From: Bacteroidales bacterium
Lineage (GTDB): Bacteria; Bacteroidota; Bacteroidia; Bacteroidales; P3
Assembly: GCA_012837565.1 (NCBI GenBank)
Contig: DUQY01000271.1
Location: 1 to 30,329 of the forward strand
Reading direction: 5' to 3'
Length of the DNA stretch: 30,329 nt
Of the stretch, positions 1-7,259 are shown in pieces. The notes beneath the pieces were generated by a model. The model made no database searches, was not told where the DNA came from, and was given only the letters and a program-made list of their open reading frames with translations. Positions within the stretch are counted from its first letter, which is position 1, and the number at the start of each line of letters is the position of its first letter. The translations under genes and the position numbers were made by a program.

Positions 1-513
1 CTCTTTTTGATTTTTAAAAATAGAATATCTATATCCAAAGTTTAAGTCTTTATTGTTATATGTCTTCCATTCTTTTGTCAAAGGATTATAGGTTGTGCAC
101 TCCACAAAACACTCTTTAAGTTCTTCCCCATATGCTCCAATATTCTGAACAGCCACAGCTCCGACATTGCCAAAGACAGCTGCAAGGTTTTCAATTCCCC
201 ACCAACCTTTCTTAGCACAGAAGCTAACAACATCATTCCATATTTCTCCTGCATAAGCATCCAGAATAACGATCTCATCATCCATCTCAACAACATTAAT
301 CCCCTTATTTCTAATTAAAAGGACTGTTCCGTCAAAATAATCACTAGTAAAAACAGTGTTGCTACCGCCTCCTAAAATAATGTTCTTTTCAGAAAGACTA
401 GTCTCGTTTATTTCCGACAAGTCATCCTCGTTATCAATGAAGATAAGAGTTTTAGCAGTTGCGTTGAGTCCAAAAGTATTGAGAGATTTTAAATTATAAT
501 TGGAATAAATCAT
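1..513 (-). CDS. murB: UDP-N-acetylenolpyruvoylglucosamine reductase MurB, 5' part
   Basis: MurB reduces UDP-GlcNAc-enolpyruvate to UDP-MurNAc with FAD and NADPH in the cytoplasm, the second committed step of peptidoglycan synthesis. The window holds the first 171 codons, read right to left from ATG at 513-511; the gene runs off the left edge. Visible motifs are the N-terminal SLNTFGL (residues 10-16), the FAD-binding LGGGSN (about 47-52), the QNIGAYGEE segment (about 123-131) and FGYRYSIFK (about 159-167), which contains the conserved catalytic-site Arg and matches type I (E. coli-like) MurB. Where the family usually has NL-x-IPG-x-VGA, this protein reads NLAAVFGNVGA, so the Pro of that loop is Phe. 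It is divergent from the alpha/beta hydrolase at 627. The family call is firm; activity cannot be judged without the C-terminal domain. Confidence 0.93.
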   Translation of the reverse strand, partial: MIYSNYNLKSLNTFGLNATAKTLIFIDNEDDLSEINETSLSEKNIILGGGSNTVFTSDYFDGTVLLIRNKGINVVEMDDEIVILDAYAGEIWNDVVSFCAKKGWWGIENLAAVFGNVGAVAVQNIGAYGEELKECFVECTTYNPLTKEWKTYNNKDLNFGYRYSIFKNQKE

Positions 514-538
514 TAGCTTGAAAGGATAAATATTTCTA

Positions 539-546
539 CAAAAATA
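539..546 (-). promoter_or_regulatory. Possible -7 box for murB
   Basis: Read on the minus strand this is TATTTTTG, matching the Bacteroidetes -7 consensus TAnnTTTG, 25 bases upstream of the murB ATG. No convincing TTG -33 element is seen at the expected spacing, so it is a moderate call. Confidence 0.4.
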
Positions 547-567
547 CAAATAAATAAGAAAACACTA

Positions 568-597
568 CTGCTCATTGGATAATAATTTTTATTTTTG
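568..597 (+). promoter_or_regulatory. Possible promoter of the hydrolase/M23 unit
   Basis: TATTTTTG at 590-597 fits the Bacteroidetes -7 box TAnnTTTG. A CTG at 568-570 stands 19 bases upstream where a TTG -33 element would be expected. It lies about 30 bases before the ATG at 627. Confidence 0.45.
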
Positions 598-626
598 TAG
601 AATTAAACAATCAAAAAACACCTTCT

Positions 627-1433
627 ATGAAACATAAATCTATACTATACCAAGACAAAGCAATAATTAACTATCAGGACGAAGGCCAAGGAAATGAAAC
701 ATTAGTTTTACTGCATGGCTTTATGCATAACTTAGATGTTTGGGCAAGTTATGTGTTTAAGTATATGAAAGACATCAGAGTAATAGCTATTGACCTATTG
801 GGTCATGGTGAAACTTCTGATTTATCAGAAAGCCACTCTATGGAAATGCAAGCCGATATGGTAAAATCAGTCTTAGACCATGTTGGAGTCAAAAACTGTG
901 TTATTGCAGGGCATTCAATGGGAGGATATGTTGCTTTAGCTTTTGCAGAAAGATATCCGGAAGCTGTTAAGGGATTATCTTTATTAAACTCGCATGCCCT
1001 TAAGGACACTGAAGAAGGAAGAGAGGGAAGGCAAAAGAATTGCGAAATAATTCAAAATAACAGAGCATCTTTTATAGTAAGCTTTATTCCAGAACTGTTT
1101 TTTGCAGGTAATCGTGGAAAATTATATTCGGAAATAAAAGAAATTCAAGATATGGCAATGGGAATGAAAGCTGAAAGTATAATTGCTGCACAAAAAGGAA
1201 TGATGGAAAAACCATCAAGGCTTGATATTCTTGTTAACGCTCCATATCCTATATTGTTTTTAGCAGGAAAACAAGATCCAAGAATTGTTATGGAAAAGGT
1301 ATTCGCACAAGCAATGATGCCGAAACACTCAGAACTAATGATGTTAGATGATGTAGGGCATATGATACATGTAGAAGCCAAGTCAGTAGTACAACAAAGA
1401 CTTCTATCCTTTACTAAAATGTGCTATTTATAA
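627..1433 (+). CDS. Alpha/beta-fold hydrolase
   Basis: This 268-residue protein is a standard single-domain alpha/beta hydrolase with no signal peptide, so it is probably cytoplasmic. The oxyanion-hole HGF is at residues 30-32, the nucleophile elbow GHSMGG puts Ser at 97, the acid is Asp217 (AGKQDPRI) and the catalytic His is 245 (DVGHMIH), so the triad is complete. The IDLLGHGETS segment (55-64) is typical of esterase, lactonase and MenH/BioH-like members. The substrate cannot be read from the sequence. An M23 peptidase starts 17 bases downstream (ATG 1451), so the two are probably co-transcribed; this gives no clear clue to the substrate. Confidence 0.9.
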   Translation: MKHKSILYQDKAIINYQDEGQGNETLVLLHGFMHNLDVWASYVFKYMKDIRVIAIDLLGHGETSDLSESHSMEMQADMVKSVLDHVGVKNCVIAGHSMGGYVALAFAERYPEAVKGLSLLNSHALKDTEEGREGRQKNCEIIQNNRASFIVSFIPELFFAGNRGKLYSEIKEIQDMAMGMKAESIIAAQKGMMEKPSRLDILVNAPYPILFLAGKQDPRIVMEKVFAQAMMPKHSELMMLDDVGHMIHVEAKSVVQQRLLSFTKMCYL

Positions 1434-1450
1434 ACAAGAAAGAACAAATA

Positions 1451-3214
1451 ATGATAAAAACCCTAAACAGAACTCTTAAATACTCACTTTTAACTTTGTT
1501 TTTTTCTGTCTTAATTCAATTCGTAGCACAGAGTCAAACTAAAAACTATCCAAAAGATCAATTTCAAAGTCCCATAAGAAGGCAGCTAAACCTATCAGGC
1601 AGTTTTGCAGAACTGAGAACTAACCATTTTCATTCAGGCATTGACCTTCGAATAGGTGGAGTGGAGGGAGAAAAGGTATATAGTCCATATCAAGGTGCTG
1701 TTACCAGATTGAAAATACAAGCTTGGGGAGGAGGGAAGAACCTCTATATAGAACACAGTAACGGCTACACCACTGTCTATATGCACCTTAGGAACTATTC
1801 TCCAAAGATAGAAAAATATGTAAGGGAATACCAATATGCTAATCAAACTTATGAGTTCGATATACCTGTTCCTAAGGGTGAGCTAATAATAGAGAAAGGA
1901 GAACTAATAGCATATGCAGGAAATACAGGATCAAGCGGAGGTCCACATCTACACTTTGAGGTTAGAGATACCAAGACCCAATATATAATCAACCCACAAC
2001 ATTTTGGATTAGATGTTATAGACAATAGCCATCCCTATATTAACTCTATACTAATAAGGCCAGAGGGAGTATCTTCTAGGGTAGAGGGAATGCCTGATAA
2101 ACAAATCTACAAAGTTATAGGACCTAATCAATCAAGACCAAGAAATCAAAAAGCGATAAGACCTAACGACACCATAGAGATAACAAATATGATAAGTCTT
2201 GGGATTCAAGCTTTTGATAAGTCTTCAGGGAGTACGTCCAGAAACGGCATCTATTCTTATAAGCTTCTAATCGATAATGAGATCTTTTGGACGTTCAAAA
2301 TAGATGAGTTCTCTTTTGATAAATCTCGTTATATTAATGCTTGTATAGATTATGAGCTTTATAAAAACAAAAAACAGAAATATTTAATTACAAAGCAACT
2401 GCCTAATAATCAATTTGCAGACTTTAAGACCTATAATTCATCAGGGGTAATCAGTCTTAAGCCAAATACAATCAAGAAAATAGAATATATACTCCAAGAT
2501 TATAAGGAAAATACTACTAGTTTTGTATTCTATATTAGAGGAGTGGTTTCAAATCCAAACCTTATAATAAATGCAGAATTCTCACCAACCCAAGCCTTAT
2601 ATTGGCATAAAGATAATATTATAGAGGATAATCAATTTAGAATAGAACTGCCTAAGAACTCATTATACGAAACAGCAGAAATAGACTACCGCAGTTCCAT
2701 TGATCTATTAACCCAATACCCAGTTCTTAAAATAGAATCTAACTCAGCCCTACATTCCAATATGGAAATCGTAATGCCTATCCCCAACATTATAAGACCA
2801 GAACATAGGACTAAGATTGTGGTTGTGGAGCAAAAAGGTAGGTTTCAAAACTCAATAGGGGGGAAGACAAGAGAAGGTATTATCATTGCTTCAACACGTA
2901 GCTTTGGTACCTACTCCATAGCTCTTGACACCATAAGCCCAACCGTTTTTCCAAAAAACTTTAAGTCAAATGGCAAACTAAGACCAAAGCAAAACACTTT
3001 AACCCTTCGAATTAAAGACGAACTAAGTGGAATAGCAAGATACAAAGGATATATTAATGATAAGTGGGTTTTGATGGAATATGATGGTAAAACAGCAACC
3101 CTAACATATAATATAGACAACAAGGAACTTAACCAATCAACCAATAATCTTAGGATTGAGCTACAAGATGAAGTAGGTAATGCCACAATTAAATCATTTA
3201 CAGTTATTAAGTAG
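1451..3214 (+). CDS. Exported M23-family (LytM-like) metallopeptidase
   Basis: M23 peptidases cut peptide cross-links of peptidoglycan, or act as regulators when ligands are lost. An upstream in-frame ATG at 1421 overlaps the hydrolase gene; I prefer 1451 because it gives a clean signal peptide (MIKTLNRTLKY, then a hydrophobic stretch to about FVAQS) in a 587-residue protein. The catalytic domain covers about residues 45-175 and keeps the zinc ligands His61 and Asp65 (HSGID) and His168, plus His166 and His112 (HLH and YMHL), so it should be active. The remaining roughly 400 residues are a beta-rich region with no motif I can name, perhaps Ig-like domains; this large C-terminal extension is seen in Bacteroidetes homologues. 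It is probably periplasmic and may be attached to the envelope. The gene is followed by the 21-bp repeat array at 3257. Confidence 0.88.
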   Translation: MIKTLNRTLKYSLLTLFFSVLIQFVAQSQTKNYPKDQFQSPIRRQLNLSGSFAELRTNHFHSGIDLRIGGVEGEKVYSPYQGAVTRLKIQAWGGGKNLYIEHSNGYTTVYMHLRNYSPKIEKYVREYQYANQTYEFDIPVPKGELIIEKGELIAYAGNTGSSGGPHLHFEVRDTKTQYIINPQHFGLDVIDNSHPYINSILIRPEGVSSRVEGMPDKQIYKVIGPNQSRPRNQKAIRPNDTIEITNMISLGIQAFDKSSGSTSRNGIYSYKLLIDNEIFWTFKIDEFSFDKSRYINACIDYELYKNKKQKYLITKQLPNNQFADFKTYNSSGVISLKPNTIKKIEYILQDYKENTTSFVFYIRGVVSNPNLIINAEFSPTQALYWHKDNIIEDNQFRIELPKNSLYETAEIDYRSSIDLLTQYPVLKIESNSALHSNMEIVMPIPNIIRPEHRTKIVVVEQKGRFQNSIGGKTREGIIIASTRSFGTYSIALDTISPTVFPKNFKSNGKLRPKQNTLTLRIKDELSGIARYKGYINDKWVLMEYDGKTATLTYNIDNKELNQSTNNLRIELQDEVGNATIKSFTVIK

Positions 3215-3256
3215 GTAAACTCTTAGTCATTCAGATTCTTTTTTCTTATTCAAAAA

Positions 3257-3361
3257 TGAAACGAAGAAAGAATTTACTGAATCTTCGTTTTAATAAATTG
3301 AAACGAAGATCTAGAAATTTAAAACGAAGAAAGAATTTCTTGAAACGAAGAAAGAATTTTT
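3257..3361. repeat. 21-bp phased repeat array A (5 units)
   Basis: Five contiguous units of exactly 21 bp start at 3257, 3278, 3299, 3320 and 3341. Each has T at position 1, C at 6 and G at 10. The cores (positions 6-10) are CGAAG, CTTCG, CGAAG, CGAAG and CGAAG, so unit 2 carries the reverse complement of the others. AAACGAAGA at 3259-3267 pairs with TCTTCGTTT at 3282-3290. The units are separated by AT-rich sequence such as AAGAATTT. The array lies after the M23 gene and before the promoter at 3384. The frame that starts at each unit opens with TGA or TAA, so it is not coding. Confidence 0.9.
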
Positions 3362-3383
3362 GCAAGTTTTTGCTTCCTGCTTT

Positions 3384-3412
3384 TTGATTTTAACTAATTT
3401 ATCTTATCTTTG
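3384..3412 (+). promoter_or_regulatory. Promoter of the DRTGG/ATPase/Fe-S operon
   Basis: TTG at 3384-3386 and TATCTTTG at 3405-3412 are 18 bases apart and match the Bacteroidetes primary-sigma promoter (TTTG at -33, TAnnTTTG at -7). The first gene starts 33 bases downstream at 3446. Confidence 0.65.
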
Positions 3413-3445
3413 TGGTTTATTTTCTAAATCATTATTACTTAACGT

Positions 3446-3790
3446 ATGAAAATTAGTGAGATTGCTAAGATTTTAGATGCTCGAATTTTGGTTTCTAATT
3501 CGAATTTGGATTCTCGAATAAAATATGGGTTTGCTTCAGACCTTATGAGTGACGTTCTTACCTTGGATGAGGAAGAAATTATACTTATTACAGGTCTATG
3601 TAATATTCAAACTATCAGAACGGCTGAAATGGCCAATATAAATTGTTTGCTATTTGTTAGAAATAAGCAGGCGAGTGAAGAAATGATTGAGCTAGCAATG
3701 GAGAACGATATGATAATTCTTCAATGTGAATATTCGCTTTTCAGGACAGTAGGTCTTTTGTATGAGAAAGGTCTTCGTCCTGTATATTAA
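3446..3790 (+). CDS. Small DRTGG-domain protein
   Basis: This 114-residue cytoplasmic protein resembles stand-alone DRTGG-domain proteins. The domain is known from CBS-DRTGG proteins and from the N-terminal part of HPr kinase/phosphatase-like proteins, but has no firmly assigned activity. The diagnostic stretch is the segment from ILITGLCN (about residues 46-53) through IRTAEMANINCLLFVR (about 57-72) to the C-terminal FRTVGLLYEKGL (about 99-110), which resembles clostridial and Bacteroidetes members that sit beside hydrogenase genes. There is no kinase P-loop, so the label serine kinase that such proteins sometimes carry is not supported. It is the first gene of a three-gene unit, 11 bases before the RsbW-like ATPase, behind a good promoter. 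A ligand-binding or regulatory role is inference. Confidence 0.72.
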   Translation: MKISEIAKILDARILVSNSNLDSRIKYGFASDLMSDVLTLDEEEIILITGLCNIQTIRTAEMANINCLLFVRNKQASEEMIELAMENDMIILQCEYSLFRTVGLLYEKGLRPVY

Positions 3791-3801
3791 TTTTATAGCT
3801 T

Positions 3802-4215
3802 ATGCATAATGAATTTAAAGTTGTTGAGGGAGATTTTGCCAATGCTGGTAAAGCATCAAGCGATATAAAAAAGACTTTAAAACAGTTGAATATCGACAAT
3901 CAAAAAATCAAGAAGATTGTGGTTGCAGTTTACGAGGCTGAGGTTAATGCTATTGCTCATGCTTATGGTGGTACTATTTATGTGGATATAGATCAAGACA
4001 AGATAGTTGTTGTAATTGATGACGTAGGTCCTGGCATTCCTGATATGGATAAAGCTATGACAAAGGGTTTCTCCACAGCTTCTGCTAAGGTTAGGGAAAT
4101 GGGTTTCGGAGCTGGTATGGGTTTGCCTAATATTAAAAATAATGTTGATGAATTGGAAATAAAGACTGAGGTAGGCGTTGGAACGGAGGTTAAGATGGTC
4201 GTCAATTTCCAATAA
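3802..4215 (+). CDS. RsbW/SpoIIAB-like ATP-binding protein
   Basis: This 137-residue protein is a stand-alone GHKL ATPase domain of the anti-sigma-factor/serine-kinase type. The N box is EAEVNAIAHA (residues 45-54, with Asn49), the G1 box is DDVGPGIPD (73-81), and the G2 box GFGAGMGLPNIK (101-112) is intact, so ATP binding is expected. RsbW-type proteins phosphorylate a small STAS antagonist and sequester a sigma factor. No STAS antagonist, SpoIIE phosphatase or alternative sigma gene is in this unit, so its partner is unknown. It lies between the DRTGG gene and the hydrogenase-like Fe-S gene with short gaps (11 and 22 bases), which implies one transcript and one shared function. From family knowledge, this kind of ATPase recurs beside [FeFe]-hydrogenase genes in anaerobes. 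Confidence 0.85.
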   Translation: MHNEFKVVEGDFANAGKASSDIKKTLKQLNIDNQKIKKIVVAVYEAEVNAIAHAYGGTIYVDIDQDKIVVVIDDVGPGIPDMDKAMTKGFSTASAKVREMGFGAGMGLPNIKNNVDELEIKTEVGVGTEVKMVVNFQ

Positions 4216-4237
4216 TAATAATTAAAAACTGTTTGTC

Positions 4238-5608
4238 ATGAGTGAAAACTTTTTTTATCATGCTCTAAAGATTGATCATAAAATTTGTTATGGTTGCACT
4301 CTTTGTATGAGAAATTGTCCAACAGAGGCTATTAGGGTTAGGAATGGTAAAGCTACAATCTACGGAAACAAATGTGTTGACTGTGGAGAATGTTATAAGG
4401 TTTGCCCAAGTGGTGCTGTTTATGTTGCTCAAGACGACTTCGATAATATTTATAATTTTAAGTATAGGGTAGTTCTTATGCCTTCTGTCTTTTTAGGACA
4501 GTTTTCTGAGGATATTAGAGCCTCTCAAGTATATTCTGTTATCAAAGATATAGGTTTCACTCATGTTATTGAAGTTGAAGCAGCTGTTATGACTCATACT
4601 AAGTTAACAAACAAATATATCAGAGAGCACGAAGACAAAAAGCCTTTAATTTCTACTTTTTGTCCTGCTGTTGTTCGTCTTATTCAAGTTAAATTCCCTG
4701 CTTTAGTCGATAATTTAATTCCAATCAAGGCTCCTGTTGACTTCACTTCCATATATATACGTAAAAAGCTAATTGATGAAGGTGCTGATCCTAACGAAAT
4801 AGGTGTTTTCTATATAACTCCCTGTGCGGCTAAGATTGCTGCAACTAAGAGCCCTGTTGGTGAAGCTAAGTCTACTGTTGATGGAGTTTTGAATATGGAT
4901 ACTATGTATAATATGGTATACAAGCAAATCAAGCAACACAAAGAATACGATAAGACTGTTTCTGCCAACGATGCACCTTCGGACTCTATTCTTTTCGCTC
5001 TAACAAATGGAGAGAAAAGACTGACCCATTGCAAGAAAAGCTTTGCCATTGATGAGATTCATAATGTTATGGATTTCTTGGAAAAGGTGGAGAATGATGA
5101 GATAGAGGATTTAGATTTTTTGGAGCTTAGGGCATGCGACGAGAGTTGTGCAGGAGGAATCTTAACTTGCGGAAATAGGTTTTTGATTAATGACAGAATG
5201 ACTCAAAGGGCAAGAAAATTGGCTGATAGGGAAAGGAATGGTGAAACTTCAAGAAGGAAAGAAATTCATTCCCAAGAGGAGTTTTTGTTTGCAAACTCTG
5301 CTGTTGCCAAAATTATGCCAAGGAGTATGATGGTTTTGGATGACGATATTAGTATAGCGTTTGAGAAGCTTACTAAAATAAAAGAAATAGCGGCTAAGCT
5401 TCCTCAAACCGACTGTAATGTTTGTGGATCGCCTTCTTGTCACGCTTTGGCAGAAGATATTGCTTGTGATGAGGCTAAGATGAGTGACTGTGTTTTTATG
5501 CAAAGGAACTTGGAGATGAGAAATAGTTTGAAGGTGGAAGAAAGTGTTGAGATAATGAAAAAGATTTGGGGAGAAGAAAAGATAAAGGATTATGTTCTAA
5601 AAAAATAG
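4238..5608 (+). CDS. [FeFe]-hydrogenase-like iron-sulfur protein
   Basis: The 456-residue cytoplasmic protein has three parts. Two [4Fe-4S] ferredoxin motifs are at Cys17/20/23/27 and Cys46/49/52/56. A domain related to the [FeFe]-hydrogenase large-subunit C-terminus spans about 75-315, with the four H-cluster-type cysteines kept as Cys142 (STFCPAVV), Cys196 (TPCAAK), Cys300 and Cys304 (RACDESCAGG). A further Fe-S domain follows with Cys393/396/401/418 (C-x2-C-x4-C-x16-C). In catalytic enzymes the first motif is TSCCP, whose first Cys relays protons; here that position is Phe141, so normal hydrogen turnover is doubtful. A sensory or electron-transfer role coupled to the two upstream regulators is my inference. 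Catalytic HydABC subunits are not in this window. The gene ends the operon; I see no clear terminator after it. Confidence 0.85.
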   Translation: MSENFFYHALKIDHKICYGCTLCMRNCPTEAIRVRNGKATIYGNKCVDCGECYKVCPSGAVYVAQDDFDNIYNFKYRVVLMPSVFLGQFSEDIRASQVYSVIKDIGFTHVIEVEAAVMTHTKLTNKYIREHEDKKPLISTFCPAVVRLIQVKFPALVDNLIPIKAPVDFTSIYIRKKLIDEGADPNEIGVFYITPCAAKIAATKSPVGEAKSTVDGVLNMDTMYNMVYKQIKQHKEYDKTVSANDAPSDSILFALTNGEKRLTHCKKSFAIDEIHNVMDFLEKVENDEIEDLDFLELRACDESCAGGILTCGNRFLINDRMTQRARKLADRERNGETSRRKEIHSQEEFLFANSAVAKIMPRSMMVLDDDISIAFEKLTKIKEIAAKLPQTDCNVCGSPSCHALAEDIACDEAKMSDCVFMQRNLEMRNSLKVEESVEIMKKIWGEEKIKDYVLKK

Positions 5609-5709
5609 ATTCTACTGCTTTGTTTTCTGGTTCGCAAATAATTTTTAATTAGATATAATTTTTCAGATGCTTTTATGTTTTAAATACATAATGTTTTATT
5701 TTTTTAATA

Positions 5710-7191
5710 ATGAAAGACAAATTACTGCATATTATTTTTTTAAAAGACAATAGTCTTTTTAGATACATATTTCTATTTATTATTATTTTTAGCTTTGCAT
5801 CTGGACTTAAGGCGCAGAACTTGAGAATAGAGGGAGTGGGACAAGGAATAGGAGGGAAAACAATTAGACTTATTTCTATTTCGGATAATCTTTCAAAAAT
5901 AGAGAAAGAGGAAGGTGTTTTTAAGGTAGGGGAAGAGGATTCTGTTTTTAGTTTTGCTCTAACCATTTCCAATACCTCATTAATGAAGATTAGGATTGAG
6001 TCTTTCGATTATAATTTTATTGCCAAAATGGGTTCATCCTATAAACTAAGAATTCTTCCTTTCAACTTCAACATTTCAGATAAGGTTAATACGCTTTTCT
6101 ATAAGTTTCCTTTGCCAACAATTATAGAGAGTTCAACTGACAAGTCTCTTAACGAAAAAGTCTTTGTTATTGATAGCATTATTGAGGATTATATACTTAA
6201 TAACGATAGAGATATTTTATTCTTTAGGGATAAGAAAAAGGTTGATTCGTTGATTAAAATGTTAAGCTCTGAGGTTGACTCAACCGATACCGACTACATT
6301 AAGGAATACCTGAAATATTCCATTGGAATAGTTGAGTATTCTTCGAAAACAAAAAACGATCTCAAGCTGAAAACAGAACTTTTCTTCGATAAGCCAATCC
6401 TTTATGATAACTTAGCTTATATGGATTGTTTTGAAATGATATATGGTGACTATTTCACAAAAGGAAATAAGATATTTGACAAGAGGACACTAGAAAGATG
6501 GTTTGAAACAAATGATTATTTTTCGTTAATTGACTCTTTAGGTAGAGATAGTTTGCTTAAGAATGAGGTTTTTAGAGAACTTGTTTTTCTAAGAGGAATG
6601 AAAGAGGCTTTCTTTTCTCAGATCTATAACAGATTACATATTGTTATGATGCTCGAGAACTTCGTCTATCAAACAAAATTTCTAGAGCATATTCATATTG
6701 CAAAAAATCTTTTAGAGATATTCTCTCAACAATCTACCTATGGTGTGAATGCAAGTGATTTTTCGTTAAAGGATATATACAATAACTATATAACTCTTGA
6801 TAAATATAAAGGAAAACCTCTTATTATTTCCTTTGTCAAAGTTAGTGAACCAGCTTGTTTGAGGGAGTTGAATATGATGTATAGTCTTGTGGACACCCTT
6901 GGAGATCATTTCAATTTCTTAACAATAGCTTGTGATAAGAGCTTGGATGCTCTCTATAATTTCTTAGTAAATTCAAATGTTGGAGTGAAGTATAAATGGG
7001 ACTTTGTGCATTTTGAAGGGAAATGGGATATGTTTGAGAAATATAATATTATTGTGTTTCCAACATTTCTTATGTTAGATAGTAAAGGTGTTATTCTTCA
7101 AAACCCAATGCGAAAGCCTTCCGAGGGCAGCTTGCTGCCTTATATTCCTAGACCAAAACCGAAAGATATAGACTATGTTTTGCCTAAATAG
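5710..7191 (+). CDS. Exported thioredoxin-fold protein lacking the CxxC pair
   Basis: This 493-residue protein has an N-terminal signal peptide (hydrophobic FRYIFLFIIIFSFA, cleavage near GLKAQ) and a C-terminal TlpA/ResA-like thioredoxin domain from about residue 345. The domain opens with the usual ASDFSLKD and a KGKPLIISFVK strand. The redox site that would read W-C-x-x-C reads SEPAC: only the second cysteine, Cys383, is present and Glu380 takes the place of the first. The cis-Pro loop (VFPTFLMLD) is kept. A thiol-disulfide exchange role is therefore unlikely, and a binding or structural role is possible. The middle 300 residues have no motif I recognise, although many Bacteroidetes TlpA-like proteins carry a similar DUF4369-type N-terminal region. 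It stands alone, 101 bases after the Fe-S operon. Confidence 0.75.
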   Translation: MKDKLLHIIFLKDNSLFRYIFLFIIIFSFASGLKAQNLRIEGVGQGIGGKTIRLISISDNLSKIEKEEGVFKVGEEDSVFSFALTISNTSLMKIRIESFDYNFIAKMGSSYKLRILPFNFNISDKVNTLFYKFPLPTIIESSTDKSLNEKVFVIDSIIEDYILNNDRDILFFRDKKKVDSLIKMLSSEVDSTDTDYIKEYLKYSIGIVEYSSKTKNDLKLKTELFFDKPILYDNLAYMDCFEMIYGDYFTKGNKIFDKRTLERWFETNDYFSLIDSLGRDSLLKNEVFRELVFLRGMKEAFFSQIYNRLHIVMMLENFVYQTKFLEHIHIAKNLLEIFSQQSTYGVNASDFSLKDIYNNYITLDKYKGKPLIISFVKVSEPACLRELNMMYSLVDTLGDHFNFLTIACDKSLDALYNFLVNSNVGVKYKWDFVHFEGKWDMFEKYNIIVFPTFLMLDSKGVILQNPMRKPSEGSLLPYIPRPKPKDIDYVLPK

Positions 7192-7200
7192 TTGAAGACT

Positions 7201-7232
7201 TTGGGATTTTAGGGATAAAATAATTAAATTTG
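7201..7232 (+). promoter_or_regulatory. Promoter of the GT2-DPP IV gene run
   Basis: TTG at 7201-7203 (preceded by T) and TAAATTTG at 7225-7232, 21 bases apart, fit the Bacteroidetes promoter. The ATG of the glycosyltransferase is 27 bases downstream. Confidence 0.6.
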
Positions 7233-7259
7233 CAAATTAAACAATTAAATATATAAAAG

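Noticed and set aside
78..296. Open frame of 72 codons on the minus strand near the left edge
   Set aside because: It is a shifted frame of murB; the real murB frame runs from 513 through the window edge with conserved motifs.
1421..1450. The upstream ATG as start of the M23 peptidase
   Set aside because: It overlaps the preceding gene and would put ten charged residues before the signal peptide; the ATG at 1451 gives a normal signal peptide.
3215..3256. Extension of array A upstream by two more units
   Set aside because: The in-phase blocks lack G at position 10 and C or T-then-G spacing; the T-rich stretch only resembles an inverted unit when shifted out of phase.
3877..4212. Open frame of 111 codons on the minus strand
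   Set aside because: It lies opposite the RsbW-like gene, whose motifs are intact, and its translation has low-complexity Asn/Ile composition with no family resemblance.
5609..5709. A degenerate 21-bp repeat unit near CTTTG in the gap after the Fe-S operon
   Set aside because: A YNNNG core can be placed once but the next 21-bp step fails, so a chance match is more likely.
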